Part shown: positions 31,198-39,257 of the stretch, piece by piece
Position numbering within the stretch: position 1 is the stretch's first letter
Layout of the letters: each line of letters starts with the position of its first letter
Assembly (NCBI GenBank): GCA_964250755.1
Contig: CAXUHB010000015.1
Location: forward strand, 27,989-91,988
DNA: 64,000 nt
Origin: DASWOJ01 sp964250755
GTDB lineage: Bacteria; Pseudomonadota; Alphaproteobacteria; Acetobacterales; Acetobacteraceae
Direction of reading: 5' to 3'
Translations under genes and position numbers: made by a program
Notes under the pieces: model-generated
Told to the model about the DNA's origin: nothing
The model's database searches: none
The model's input: only the letters and a program-made list of their open reading frames with translations

Positions 31198-33420
31198 TCA
31201 GCAGCCGAGTGCATGGGCCAGCACAGGCTGGCTTGGCTGAGGTGACGGAGAAGCAGGACGCCAGGCCTGGCAACGCAGCCATTCCATCACTTCCGCGCCG
31301 GGCATCGGTGGGCTGAACAGGAAGCCTTGCGCCTCCTGGCAGCCTTCGGCCTGCAGTTGAGCCAACTGCGCTGCGGTCTCGACCCCTTCAGCGAGCGTGC
31401 GGACGTTGAGGGCGCCGGCTATGGCCAGCACCGCCCGGACGATAGCCAGGCCATTCGGCGGCGGCTTGTCCACAGGTGGGCCAGCCTCCATCCGCTCGGT
31501 GACGGCCAAGCCGCCCGGCGCCGCTCCGTGGACCCCTGCGATGTCGCGGATGAAGCCGCGGTCTATCTTGACCCGGTCGAAGGGAAAGTCGCGGAAGTAG
31601 CTGAGCGACGAATAGCCCGTGCCGAAGTCGTCCATTGCGATGCTGACCCCCAGCGCACGCAGCTGCCGCAGCACATCGCGCACGCCGTCCGCCGCCAGCA
31701 GCGCGGACTCCGTGACCTCAAGCTCCAGCCGGGCCGCGGGCAGGCCGGCCGCGTCGAGCGCGCCGGCGACGCAGCTGACAAGATCCTGGCCGCGGAACTG
31801 CACGGCGGACAGGTTCACGGCGACGCGCAGCCCGTTCGGCCAGCCCGCGGCTGCGGCGCAGGCGCGGCGCAGTGCCCATTCGCCCAGGGGCAGGATCAGC
31901 CCGGTCTCCTCCGCAATGGGAATGAACGCCGCGGGACTGACCTGGCCGTGCGCTGGGTGGTGCCAGCGCGCCAGCGCCTCGAACCCGCAAGGGCGTCCGG
32001 TGCGCAGGTCCATCAGCGGCTGGAATGCCAGGTCCAGCCCCTCCCCGTCTGCCAAGGCGCGGCGCAGATCGCCGGCCAGGGTCCGGCGGGCCAGCCGCCT
32101 GGCGTCCAGCGCGGGCGTGAACATGCGCCAGCGGTCGCGCCCGTCCGCCTTCGCCTGGTAGAGCGCGAGGTCCGCGTTTCGCAGCAGCGTGTCGAAATCC
32201 GCGCCGTCGCGGGGCGCCAGGGCAATGCCGATGCTGGCGCCGGCCACCACCTCGCGCCCATCAAGGTTGAAGGGCTGCCGCAGCAGCGCGACGATGCATG
32301 CGGCCAGCTCTTCGGCTTCGGCGGGGCCAGCCAGGCCTGGCTGGAGCACCGCAAATTCGTCGCCGCCCAGCCGTGCAACTGTTCCGGTGGCCCGGACCGC
32401 GCTGGCCAGCCGCTCCGCCGCCGCGCGCAGCAGCAGGTCGCCGACCGGGTGGCCCAGGGTGTCGTTGACCTCCTTGAACCGGTCGAGGTCAAGGCACAGC
32501 ACCGCGGCTGCCGGTTCCGCATCCGCCGCTTGGCTGTGCTCCTCCGAACCGCCGCGCGCCGGGCTGGCGAGGGCTTCGCGCAGGCGATCCTGGAACAGCA
32601 TGCGGTTGGCAAGGCCGGTCAGGGCGTCGTGCCGGGCCAGGAAGGCCGCCTTCGCCTCGGCCCGGCGGCGTTCGGTCACGTCCTCGAACGTCGCGACCCA
32701 GCCGCCGTCCGGCATGGGGGTGTGATAGACCTCGACCGTGCGGCCGCCGGCGGCCGCCATCTCCCACACGCCGGGCTGGCGCCGCTCGAGCATGCCGCCG
32801 GACCGCTGAAACACCTCCTCGGCCGGGACGCCGCCGTGGTGGCCGTGTTCGGCGCGCAGCTGGATAGCCTCCATGCGGGTGGAGCCGATCCTGACCCGCT
32901 CCGGCGGCAGACCGAAAATCTCGGCATAGCGGGCGTTGACCACGGCAAGCCGTTCGTCGGGGCCGTACATGCACAGGCCGACCGACATGTGCGCCAGCGC
33001 CGCGTCGAAGCGGGTGTTGGTGCGGCGCAGCTCGTCGGCGCGCGCCTCCGCCACCTGCGCGCCATCCTTCAAGACTTGCAGCGCGGCGGCCATCCGGCCG
33101 ACTTCCCCTCGCTGCCCGGCATCCGGGATGGGAGCGTGCAGGTCGCCGGCGGCAAGGGCCGACAGGGCCTGGGTCATCCGGCGCATCGGACGCTCAAGCC
33201 CGCGGACAACGCCCGCCATGGCCGCACCGGCGAGCATGAGGACCACTCCTGCATCAAGGATGACCGCCCGCATCCCACCTGGGGCTGAAGTCTGAGCGCG
33301 TCCTGCAGCGTCCTGTGCCGTATAAGCCAGCGCCAGCACGGCCGCCGGCAGCAGCGCGGCCAGGAGGACTTGGGTGCGTGTCCACGTCACGTTGGCCCAC
33401 CTGCGGAGCGGGCTGCGCAT
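31198..33420 (-). CDS. Membrane GGDEF-EAL protein with HAMP and PAS domains
   Basis: A 740-residue cyclic-di-GMP signalling protein. Two membrane helices (about residues 12-33 and 46-68) bracket a very short periplasmic loop, followed by HAMP (LERPMRRMTQALSALAAGDL), a PAS domain (FDAALAHMSVGLCMYGPDERLAVVNARYAEIFGLP), GGDEF (VARLGGDEFAVLQ) and EAL (CGFEALARWHHP, MDDFGTGYSSL, VKIDRGFI). Both catalytic motifs are intact, so it could make and/or degrade c-di-GMP. The inhibitory RxxD site just before GGDEF is absent (RATG). An extra proline-rich stretch of about 20 residues (TERMEAGPPVDKPPPNG) interrupts the EAL domain after the VKIDRGFI strand. With almost no periplasmic domain, sensing is probably through PAS or the membrane. 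Confidence 0.94.
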   Translation of the reverse strand: MRSPLRRWANVTWTRTQVLLAALLPAAVLALAYTAQDAAGRAQTSAPGGMRAVILDAGVVLMLAGAAMAGVVRGLERPMRRMTQALSALAAGDLHAPIPDAGQRGEVGRMAAALQVLKDGAQVAEARADELRRTNTRFDAALAHMSVGLCMYGPDERLAVVNARYAEIFGLPPERVRIGSTRMEAIQLRAEHGHHGGVPAEEVFQRSGGMLERRQPGVWEMAAAGGRTVEVYHTPMPDGGWVATFEDVTERRRAEAKAAFLARHDALTGLANRMLFQDRLREALASPARGGSEEHSQAADAEPAAAVLCLDLDRFKEVNDTLGHPVGDLLLRAAAERLASAVRATGTVARLGGDEFAVLQPGLAGPAEAEELAACIVALLRQPFNLDGREVVAGASIGIALAPRDGADFDTLLRNADLALYQAKADGRDRWRMFTPALDARRLARRTLAGDLRRALADGEGLDLAFQPLMDLRTGRPCGFEALARWHHPAHGQVSPAAFIPIAEETGLILPLGEWALRRACAAAAGWPNGLRVAVNLSAVQFRGQDLVSCVAGALDAAGLPAARLELEVTESALLAADGVRDVLRQLRALGVSIAMDDFGTGYSSLSYFRDFPFDRVKIDRGFIRDIAGVHGAAPGGLAVTERMEAGPPVDKPPPNGLAIVRAVLAIAGALNVRTLAEGVETAAQLAQLQAEGCQEAQGFLFSPPMPGAEVMEWLRCQAWRPASPSPQPSQPVLAHALGC

Positions 33421-33534
33421 CTCCGGCTCTCCAGAAGGTTCCACGGCCACAGTGCGGGCAAATCGCCAACAAAACAACAAAGGCGTGCCGCAGCCGCTGC
33501 CACGGAACTGTCGCGGGCGCACCGAGGCGGCGTG

Positions 33535-35256
33535 ATGTTAACAAGACTCATGCACTATGTCGCCCTGGCCACCGACTACGACGGCACCATCGCCCACCAC
33601 GGCGTCGTGGACCCGCCCACCTTGGCTGCGCTGGAGCGGCTGCGCGGCGCCAGCCGCAAGCTGATCCTGGTGACGGGACGGGAGCTGGACGACCTGATCC
33701 GCTGCATGGACCGGCTGGACCTGTTCGACCTGGTCGTCGCCGAGAACGGCGCGCTGCTCTACTGGCCCGCCACCAAGCAGGAGCGCACGCTGGCCGCCCC
33801 GCCGCCGCCCGAGTTTGTGGAGCGTCTGCGCGCCGCCGGGGTGTCGCCGCTGTCGGTGGGACGCGTGATCGTCGCAAGCTGGGAGCCGAACGAGGGCAAG
33901 GTGCTGGCCACCATACGCGACATGGGGCTGGAGCTGCAGATCATCTTCAACAAGGGCGCCGTGATGGTGCTGCCCGCCGGCGTCAACAAGGAGAGCGGGC
34001 TGCGTGCGGCGCTGCAGGAGCTGGACGTATCGCCGCGCAACGTTGTGGCGGTGGGCGACGCGGAGAACGACTTCGCCTTCCTGGACCTGTGCGGGATGCC
34101 AGTCGCCGTTGCCAACGCCCTGCCTCGGCTGAAGGACGCCGCCGCCCTGGTCACGCAGGGCGAGCGCGGGGACGGCGTGGCCGAGCTGGTGGACCTATGG
34201 TTGGACACCGACCTGGCCGCGGTGGACGCGGGCAACCCCCGCCAGCACGTGCCGCTGGCTGCCGGGCTGGACGGGGCGCAGGACCTGATGCTGGTGCCGG
34301 TGCGGGAAAGCCTGCTGCTGACCGGCACCTCCGGCGGCGGCAAGAGCACTCTGACGACGGGGCTGCTGGAGCGGTTGTCGGCGCACGACTTCCAGTTCGT
34401 GGTCATAGACCCGGAGGGCGACTACGAGGGGCTGGGCGACGCCGTGGCCATCGGCAGCGCCAACGACGCGCCGCGGGCGGAGGAGGTGCTGGAGATACTC
34501 CGCAAAACCGCAAGCTCCGTCGCCGTCAACCTGCTGGGCGTCAAGCTGGAGGACCGCCCGGGCTACCTCGCGGGCCTGCTGCCGGAGCTGCTGGCGCACC
34601 GGGAGCGGACGGGGCGCCCGCACTTCGTAGTCGTGGACGAGGCGCACCACATGCTGCCCGCAACCTGGGACCCGGGCGCCACGGCGCTGCCGAGCGGGCT
34701 GCGGGGCTTCATGTTCGTGACCGTCCGGCCCGAGGCGCTGTCGCTCCGCACCCTGGACTGCGTGGACCGGGCGATGGCGGTGGGGGACGAGGCCGGGGCG
34801 GCGCTGGCGGTGTTCGCCCGGGCGCATGGCCTGCCGGAGCCGGAACACGCCGGCGGGGTGGAGCGGGGCCAGGTGCTGACCCTGTCCCGCGCGGACCCGG
34901 CGGTCCGGCGCCATGCGGTCATCCCCGGCACGACCGAGCGGCGGCGCCACTTGCGGAAGTATGCTGAGGGCAGGCTGGGCGACGACAAGTCGTTCTTCTT
35001 CCGCGGGGCCGAGGGCAAGCTGCGGCTACGCGCCACCAATCTGGTCATGTTCCTGGAGATGGCGGACGGCGTGGACGACGAGACCTGGGAGTGGCATCGC
35101 CGCCGCGGCGACTTCTCGGCTTGGGTCGAGACCAGCATCAAGGATGCCGAGCTGACGGCGGAGCTGCGCGGAGTCGAGGCAGGTGAGGCATTCCCGGACG
35201 AAGCGCGGCAGCAGGTGCGCGGCGCCATCGAGCGCAAGTATACCGCGCCGGCCTGA
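33535..35256 (+). CDS. HAD-IIB phosphatase fused to a HerA/DUF87-like P-loop ATPase
   Basis: A 573-residue fusion. Residues about 7-225 are a Cof-type HAD phosphatase: nucleophile D14 and acid D16 in LATDYDGTIA, motif II LVTGR, and motif IV VVAVGDAENDFAFLDLCG. Residues about 240-500 are a P-loop ATPase: Walker A GTSGGGKST (264-272), FVVIDPEGDYEGL, and Walker B with a DEAH box VVVDEAHHMLP (D368/E369), resembling HerA/VirB4-like domains that pump or unwind polymers. The C-terminal 70 residues are charged and helical. HAD-IIB enzymes usually act on sugar phosphates. The pairing is unusual and its purpose unknown. The ATG at 33535 follows a short AT-rich stretch and gives the HAD motif its normal position. 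Confidence 0.85.
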   Translation: MLTRLMHYVALATDYDGTIAHHGVVDPPTLAALERLRGASRKLILVTGRELDDLIRCMDRLDLFDLVVAENGALLYWPATKQERTLAAPPPPEFVERLRAAGVSPLSVGRVIVASWEPNEGKVLATIRDMGLELQIIFNKGAVMVLPAGVNKESGLRAALQELDVSPRNVVAVGDAENDFAFLDLCGMPVAVANALPRLKDAAALVTQGERGDGVAELVDLWLDTDLAAVDAGNPRQHVPLAAGLDGAQDLMLVPVRESLLLTGTSGGGKSTLTTGLLERLSAHDFQFVVIDPEGDYEGLGDAVAIGSANDAPRAEEVLEILRKTASSVAVNLLGVKLEDRPGYLAGLLPELLAHRERTGRPHFVVVDEAHHMLPATWDPGATALPSGLRGFMFVTVRPEALSLRTLDCVDRAMAVGDEAGAALAVFARAHGLPEPEHAGGVERGQVLTLSRADPAVRRHAVIPGTTERRRHLRKYAEGRLGDDKSFFFRGAEGKLRLRATNLVMFLEMADGVDDETWEWHRRRGDFSAWVETSIKDAELTAELRGVEAGEAFPDEARQQVRGAIERKYTAPA

Positions 35257-35534
35257 CTCAGAACGGCCACTTGCCCGTCGAGGCGGGTCGGCTTCCCGCT
35301 TTCGCAAGGAGATGGCACACTTGGCACACGCATTCGTGTTCGCCTAGCTAGGGTACCAAACGTCTTCTCACGGGTAAGAGCATTTAACATGGCTGCACAG
35401 GAAACGAAGCGGCGCGCACCAATGGTCCGTGCGGCCCGCCCTGCGGCACTGTGCGCCCAGCGTCTGCACCCTGCCAGACCAAACCAATCCTGGCGGTGCT
35501 GGGCTTTACCTGCAACCTCAACACGGAGCGTATA

Positions 35535-35795
35535 ATGTCCATACTCGGCTGGCTCGTCCTGGGCTTGATCGCCGGCTTCATCGGCAGCAAGATTTTCGAG
35601 GGGTCGGGCCATGGCCTGATCGTAAACATCATCCTGGGCATCGTCGGCGCGGTGGTCGGCGGTTTCCTGTTCTCGCTGGTCGGCGCGTCGGGCGTAAACG
35701 GCTTCAATCTTTACAGCATGTTCGTGGCGGTCGTTGGGGCCATCGTCGTGCTGTGGCTCTACAACACGCTGATGGGCCGGCGCTCCCTGCGCTGA
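35535..35795 (+). CDS. GlsB/YeaQ/YmgE-family small membrane protein
   Basis: An 86-residue inner-membrane protein with three helices: ILGWLVLGLIAGFIGSKIF, GLIVNIILGIVGAVVGGFLFSLVG and YSMFVAVVGAIVVLWLYNTLMG. This matches the transglycosylase-associated (GlsB/YeaQ/YmgE) family, often induced by stress; the molecular role is not established. The ATG at 35535 is right for the family; a longer in-frame start would add a non-hydrophobic lead. A preceding 278-base gap has the most AT-rich sequence in the neighbourhood (35330-35400), suggesting that its promoter lies there. Two hairpins follow the stop. Confidence 0.88.
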   Translation: MSILGWLVLGLIAGFIGSKIFEGSGHGLIVNIILGIVGAVVGGFLFSLVGASGVNGFNLYSMFVAVVGAIVVLWLYNTLMGRRSLR

Positions 35796-36106
35796 GGGCA
35801 TTGCCGGGCCGGTGACCGGCCCTGCTGGACTCGAAAGATGCCGCTGCGGCGCAAGCTGCGGCGGCATTTGCTTGCGCGGGCGGGTTCTGCTGGACCGGGC
35901 GGCGCACATGTTCCACCCTGCCGGCATGGCTGGCATCACCGGAGCGCGGCTGCAATCATACGGCTGAATGATCCTGCAAGCTCATCGTTGGCACAGCGGT
36001 GGCTGCACCGCCGTCTGGGCCGGCGGCTTCCATGCCAGGGCGCCCGCCGCACGCCGGCCCGCCGGGGCCATCCGAGGCGTCCAGCCCACCCACTCGTTCC
36101 GCTGCC
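35796..36106. other. 311-base gap before the glycosyltransferase
   Basis: This gap holds the hairpin at 35806-35822 and a second inverted repeat at about 35838-35867 (ATGCCGC ... GCGGCAT, followed by TTTG). The rest (35870-36106) has open frames on both strands but none with family resemblance or a ribosome-binding site. I see no gene in it; the promoter of the glycosyltransferase probably lies here. Confidence 0.5.
35806..35822 (+). terminator. Hairpin after the GlsB-type gene
   Basis: GGGCCGG-TGA-CCGGCCC is a perfect 7-base stem starting 11 bases after the stop. No T tract follows, so it is a probable but incomplete intrinsic terminator. Confidence 0.45.
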
Positions 36107-36835
36107 ATGACCGGCGTTGCCATCGTCATCCCGATGCTGAACGAGGCTGCGGCCCTGCCCCGCCTGTTGCGGCACCTGGCGGTCCTGGACCCCGCGCCGG
36201 ACGAGGTGCTGGCAATGGACGGCGGCAGCACCGACGGCTCGGCGGCGATTGCACGGGCCGCCGGGCTGCGCGTGGTCGAGCATCGGGTGCGCGGGCGCGC
36301 GGCGCAGGTCAACTGCGGAGTGTCTGAGGTGTCGTCGCCGATGGTGCTGGTGCTGCACGCCGACACGCTGTTGCCGGATGATGCGGTGGCAGTGGTGCGA
36401 CGGGTGATGGCGGACCCGGGAACGGCGCTGGCGGGCTTCACGCCGCTGCTGAGCGGGCCGGGCGGGGTGCGCTGGGGCACCAGCCTGCACAACCTGCTCA
36501 AGACCTGGTATGCGCCGCTGCTGTTCCGCCCCGGCCTGTTCCTGCGCGGTGGGCGGCTGCTGTTCGGCGATCACGCCATGTTCTTCCGGCGGGCGGACTT
36601 CCTGGCCGTGGGCGGATGCGATCCGGGGCTGGCGATCATGGAGGATGCCGACCTGTGCGTCCGGATGACCCGGCTAGGCCGAGTCAGGCTGGTCAACCGG
36701 ATCGTGCTCACCAGCGACCGGCGCGTGACGGCCTGGGGGGCGCTGAGGGCCAACTGGATTTATTTCCGCGTCGGCGTGGCCTGGGGCCTGGGCAGGCGGA
36801 GCGGGCTGGATCGGCAGTATCCGCCCATTCGCTAG
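36107..36835 (+). CDS. Family 2 glycosyltransferase (TIGR04283-like)
   Basis: A 242-residue GT-A glycosyltransferase. The N-terminal strand VAIVIPMLNEAAALPRLLRHL and LAMDGGSTDGSAAIARAAG are the nucleotide-sugar binding signature; VLHADTLLP carries the metal-binding acidic motif. The acceptor-side block GDHAMFFRRADFLAVGGCDPGLAIMEDADLCVRM is characteristic of the TIGR04283 subfamily, often near arsenosugar or lipid-related genes. No membrane helix is certain, although the C-terminal YFRVGVAWGLG is mildly hydrophobic. The start MTGVAIVIPM is at the natural domain border. Its TAG stop overlaps the opposite-strand TAG of the epimerase in the sequence CTAG. Confidence 0.88.
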   Translation: MTGVAIVIPMLNEAAALPRLLRHLAVLDPAPDEVLAMDGGSTDGSAAIARAAGLRVVEHRVRGRAAQVNCGVSEVSSPMVLVLHADTLLPDDAVAVVRRVMADPGTALAGFTPLLSGPGGVRWGTSLHNLLKTWYAPLLFRPGLFLRGGRLLFGDHAMFFRRADFLAVGGCDPGLAIMEDADLCVRMTRLGRVRLVNRIVLTSDRRVTAWGALRANWIYFRVGVAWGLGRRSGLDRQYPPIR

Positions 36836-37887
36836 GCCGCCGCCGGCCGCGCCGTGATGTAGCCTGCGGACAAGCAGTGATCCAGCAATAGGCGCAGGAA
36901 GGCGTGGCCGGTGGGCGGGCAGCGCCGTCCGTTGAGGGCGTGCAGGTTGCCGCCTTGGAAGCGCGGGTCGGCGTGCAGGTATCCGTCCAGCAGCGCCGAC
37001 ACCTGGGCGACCAGGCTGCGTTCATTGGGCGCCAGCGCAACAGGGTCGAAGCTGGCGGGCGCGACCATCTGCGGGGCATGCAGCGCCGGGTAGTCCGCGG
37101 CGAGGCCGGCCAGCGCCGCAACCGGCACCGGCGTGCCGGAAACCAGGTGGAACGTGCGGCCCGCGGCGGCGGCCATGTCTTCGGCGATGTCGGCCAGGCC
37201 GCCGACCACATGGTCTATCGGCACCAGGTCCAGCGTGGCGCCCGGCGTGGCCGGCAGAGTGCGTATGCGGCCCTCTGCCACCAGGCGGATCAGGCCGTAG
37301 ATGCTACCGAACGCGCCGATGGCGCCGGTGCGGGAGTCCCCAACCACGATGGACGGGCGGGCGATGGCCACGGTGCGTCCGGCGTCCCGCGCCTGCAAGG
37401 TCAGTGCCTCGGCAGCGGCCTTGCTGCGCTCGTAGCCGTTGTGGAAGCCCTGGCCTGCGTCCCCCTCGCCTTCGCGTATGGGGCCGCTGCGACGGCCGCA
37501 CACGTAGGCGGTGCTGACATGCAGGACCGGGACCTGGCCCGCTGCAGCCAGAACGTTGGCCGTGCCGCGGACGTTCACGGCGTCATAGGTCTCGGGCGGG
37601 AGCGAGAAGCCGGTGACGGCGGCGCAGTGGATAACAAGGTCCAGCCCGGACGCCGCGCCGCCGGGGAGGCCCAGCCCGGGCCGCCCGACATCGCCAGCCA
37701 GGGTGACGACCGCCCCGGCGTTCAAACGACGTCCGCACCAAGGCGAGGCTGGAATAGACCGCCCGTCGTTGCGGCGGAGCTGAGCGTTGCGGTGCTGCAG
37801 CGCAAGGATGGAGTGGCCGCGTTCGGCAAGGTGCCCGGTCAGTTCGCGGCCGATCAACCCGCCGGCACCGGTGACGAGGATGTTCAT
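36832..37887 (-). CDS. NAD-dependent epimerase/dehydratase (extended SDR)
   Basis: A 351-residue extended-SDR protein. The coenzyme loop is MNILVTGAGGLIGRELTGHL; the strand-4 region is DLVIHCAAVTGFSLPPETYDAVNVRGTANVL; and the catalytic block is HVSTAYVCGRRSG with Tyr and GYERSKAAAEAL with YxxxK. Residues RPSIVVGDSRTGAIGAFGSIYGLIRLVAEGRI and the later LDLVPIDHVV resemble fatty-acyl/thioester reductase-type SDRs as well as sugar epimerases, so the substrate could be an activated fatty acid or a nucleotide sugar. The protein is soluble. It converges on the glycosyltransferase, sharing the CTAG at their stops; the two may serve one envelope glycan, which is inference. Confidence 0.85.
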   Translation of the reverse strand: MNILVTGAGGLIGRELTGHLAERGHSILALQHRNAQLRRNDGRSIPASPWCGRRLNAGAVVTLAGDVGRPGLGLPGGAASGLDLVIHCAAVTGFSLPPETYDAVNVRGTANVLAAAGQVPVLHVSTAYVCGRRSGPIREGEGDAGQGFHNGYERSKAAAEALTLQARDAGRTVAIARPSIVVGDSRTGAIGAFGSIYGLIRLVAEGRIRTLPATPGATLDLVPIDHVVGGLADIAEDMAAAAGRTFHLVSGTPVPVAALAGLAADYPALHAPQMVAPASFDPVALAPNERSLVAQVSALLDGYLHADPRFQGGNLHALNGRRCPPTGHAFLRLLLDHCLSAGYITARPAAA

Positions 37888-38155
37888 GCGGGTTGCGGTC
37901 CTTAGACCGAAGCACACCGGCACGACGGTTCCGCCTCTTAGCGCGTTGCGGCGGTGGGGGAAAGTGGGAGTGGCGGCGGCTATCGCAAATGTTAACCAGG
38001 CTATAGCGCCGGCACGCGGCACGCCGGGGTGCGGCCGGGCAGGCGTGCAGGGGCCGCTGCCGCCTGGGTTGCGGTCTGCCCGGTCCACCTAGCGGCAGGT
38101 TGGCTTGGAAGCGCGTGCCGCCACTGCGCCCTGACCTGGCAGACAACAGCCATGG

Positions 38156-38187
38156 GTCAACCATCAACCCAACGGGTTGATGTTGAC
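38156..38187. promoter_or_regulatory. Inverted repeat upstream of parA (probable operator)
   Basis: GTCAACCATCAACCC and GGGTTGATGTTGAC are inverted copies around AAC; the inner ATCAACCC/GGGTTGAT is perfect and the outer half differs by one extra base. The size and location fit an operator, most simply for the helix-turn-helix at the ParA N-terminus (autoregulation). Confidence 0.6.
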
Positions 38188-38218
38188 GGACATAACCGCG
38201 CCGGGCAGAATCCAGCAG

Positions 38219-38234
38219 GTTCTGACGTCAGAAC
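38219..38234. promoter_or_regulatory. Candidate parS centromere palindrome, copy 1
   Basis: GTTCTGACGTCAGAAC is a perfect 16-base palindrome 18 bases before parA. The same 16 bases, within a shared 21-base stretch, recur inside parB at 39800. Size and GTT...AAC ends resemble the parS sites of alphaproteobacterial repABC plasmids, but differ from the chromosomal TGTTTCACGTGAAACA site. Confidence 0.7.
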
Positions 38235-38252
38235 TGCTTTGGAGAGTGCGCC

Positions 38253-39257
38253 ATGGATGGTTCCGGCCTGCGGCGGTCGCGGCTGCAACTCAGGCTGAGC
38301 CAGACCGACTTAGCGGAGGCGCTGAATGCCAAGCTGGGCCGGAGCTACGACAAGCCGCGGGTCAGCCGCTGGGAGAACGGGCATGAGCCTGTCCCCGACG
38401 ATGTCGCGTCCGTGGTGGACGGCCTGGCCGCACAGCAGCCGGGCAGCGCCAGGGTGGTGGTGTTCGCCAACCAGAAAGGCGGTGTCGGCAAGACCACGAG
38501 CGCGCTGAACGTGGCGTGCGGCCTGGCGCGGCTGGGCAGCCGGGTGCTGCTGGTGGACATGGATCCGCAGGCGACGGCGACGGTGGCCATTCTGGCGGAC
38601 AGGGCGGTCACGGCGCACCGCGATGGGCGCACGATGGCGCATGTCATCCTTCGCGGCCGGGCGCTGCATGAGGTCGTCATTCGGGGGGAGCACGCGCCTT
38701 TCGACTTGGCAGCGAGCCACATAGACCTTTCGGAGACCGACGGACGTCGCGAACCCGGCTTCGACGCGGCGCTGCGCGAGGCTCTAGATGACGTGCGGGG
38801 CGGCTATGATTGGGTGGTGGTGGACGCGCCGCCCAACCTGGGGATGCTGACTTGGATGGCGCTTGCCGCGTCAGACGAGTGCATCGTGCCCGTGCGCACT
38901 GAACCCTACGATGCCATGGGGGTCGGCTTGATCCTGGGCACGATCAACAAGGTGCAGCGGCGGCTTAATCCGGCGCTGCGGCTCAGCGGCATACTCCCGA
39001 CGCAGTACGGCGCGCGCAAGCTGGTAGACCGGGAAGTGTTGGGCCACCTGATGTCGGCGCTTGTCGACACCGCGCCGGTGCTGGACCCCGTGCCGGACAG
39101 CGCCGTGTTCGGCCACGCCGCCCGCAACGGGCGCATCGCGCTGGACGCCTTCCCTGGCAGCGCCGCGCCCGGCGTGTATGCCCGGCTGGCAAAGGCCATG
39201 CTGCGCGGCGACCCGCTTCCGGCAGCCAGCCCGCCCGTCGGCGCAGGTGACCTGTGA
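38253..39257 (+). CDS. parA: ParA partition ATPase with N-terminal HTH
   Basis: A 334-residue type Ia ParA. Residues about 5-60 form an Xre-like helix-turn-helix (LRLSQTDLAEALNAKLG ... KPRVSRWENGHEPVP), as in P1-type partition ATPases that repress their own operon. The ATPase follows with the deviant Walker A FANQKGGVGKTTSALN, A' VLLVDMDPQATAT and Walker B DWVVVDAPPNLGMLTWMAL. Nucleoid-bound ParA gradients move ParB-parS complexes and thus segregate plasmids or chromids. Start ATG has GGAGAG 7 bases before it. parB overlaps its stop (GTGATG). The N-terminal HTH distinguishes it from the chromosomal ParA (Soj) type, which lacks one. Confidence 0.94.
   Translation: MDGSGLRRSRLQLRLSQTDLAEALNAKLGRSYDKPRVSRWENGHEPVPDDVASVVDGLAAQQPGSARVVVFANQKGGVGKTTSALNVACGLARLGSRVLLVDMDPQATATVAILADRAVTAHRDGRTMAHVILRGRALHEVVIRGEHAPFDLAASHIDLSETDGRREPGFDAALREALDDVRGGYDWVVVDAPPNLGMLTWMALAASDECIVPVRTEPYDAMGVGLILGTINKVQRRLNPALRLSGILPTQYGARKLVDREVLGHLMSALVDTAPVLDPVPDSAVFGHAARNGRIALDAFPGSAAPGVYARLAKAMLRGDPLPAASPPVGAGDL

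Larger units (their letters stand above)
37888..38252. other. 365-base divergent region upstream of parA
   Basis: This gap separates the epimerase (-) from parA (+). The left part (37920-38140) has no gene. The right part is the par control region: an inverted repeat at 38156-38187, a perfect 16-base palindrome at 38219-38234 and then the parA start. I see no iteron array, DnaA boxes or replication gene. Confidence 0.6.

Noticed and set aside
35390..35530. Short open frame starting ATGGCTGCACAGG, 46 residues, before the GlsB-type gene
   Set aside because: Its product is low complexity with no recognisable motif, no ribosome-binding site is clear, and it overlaps the likely promoter/leader region.
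37888..38252. Origin of replication beside parAB
   Set aside because: No iterons, DnaA boxes, AT-rich unwinding stretch or initiator gene are present; only the two palindromes are supported.
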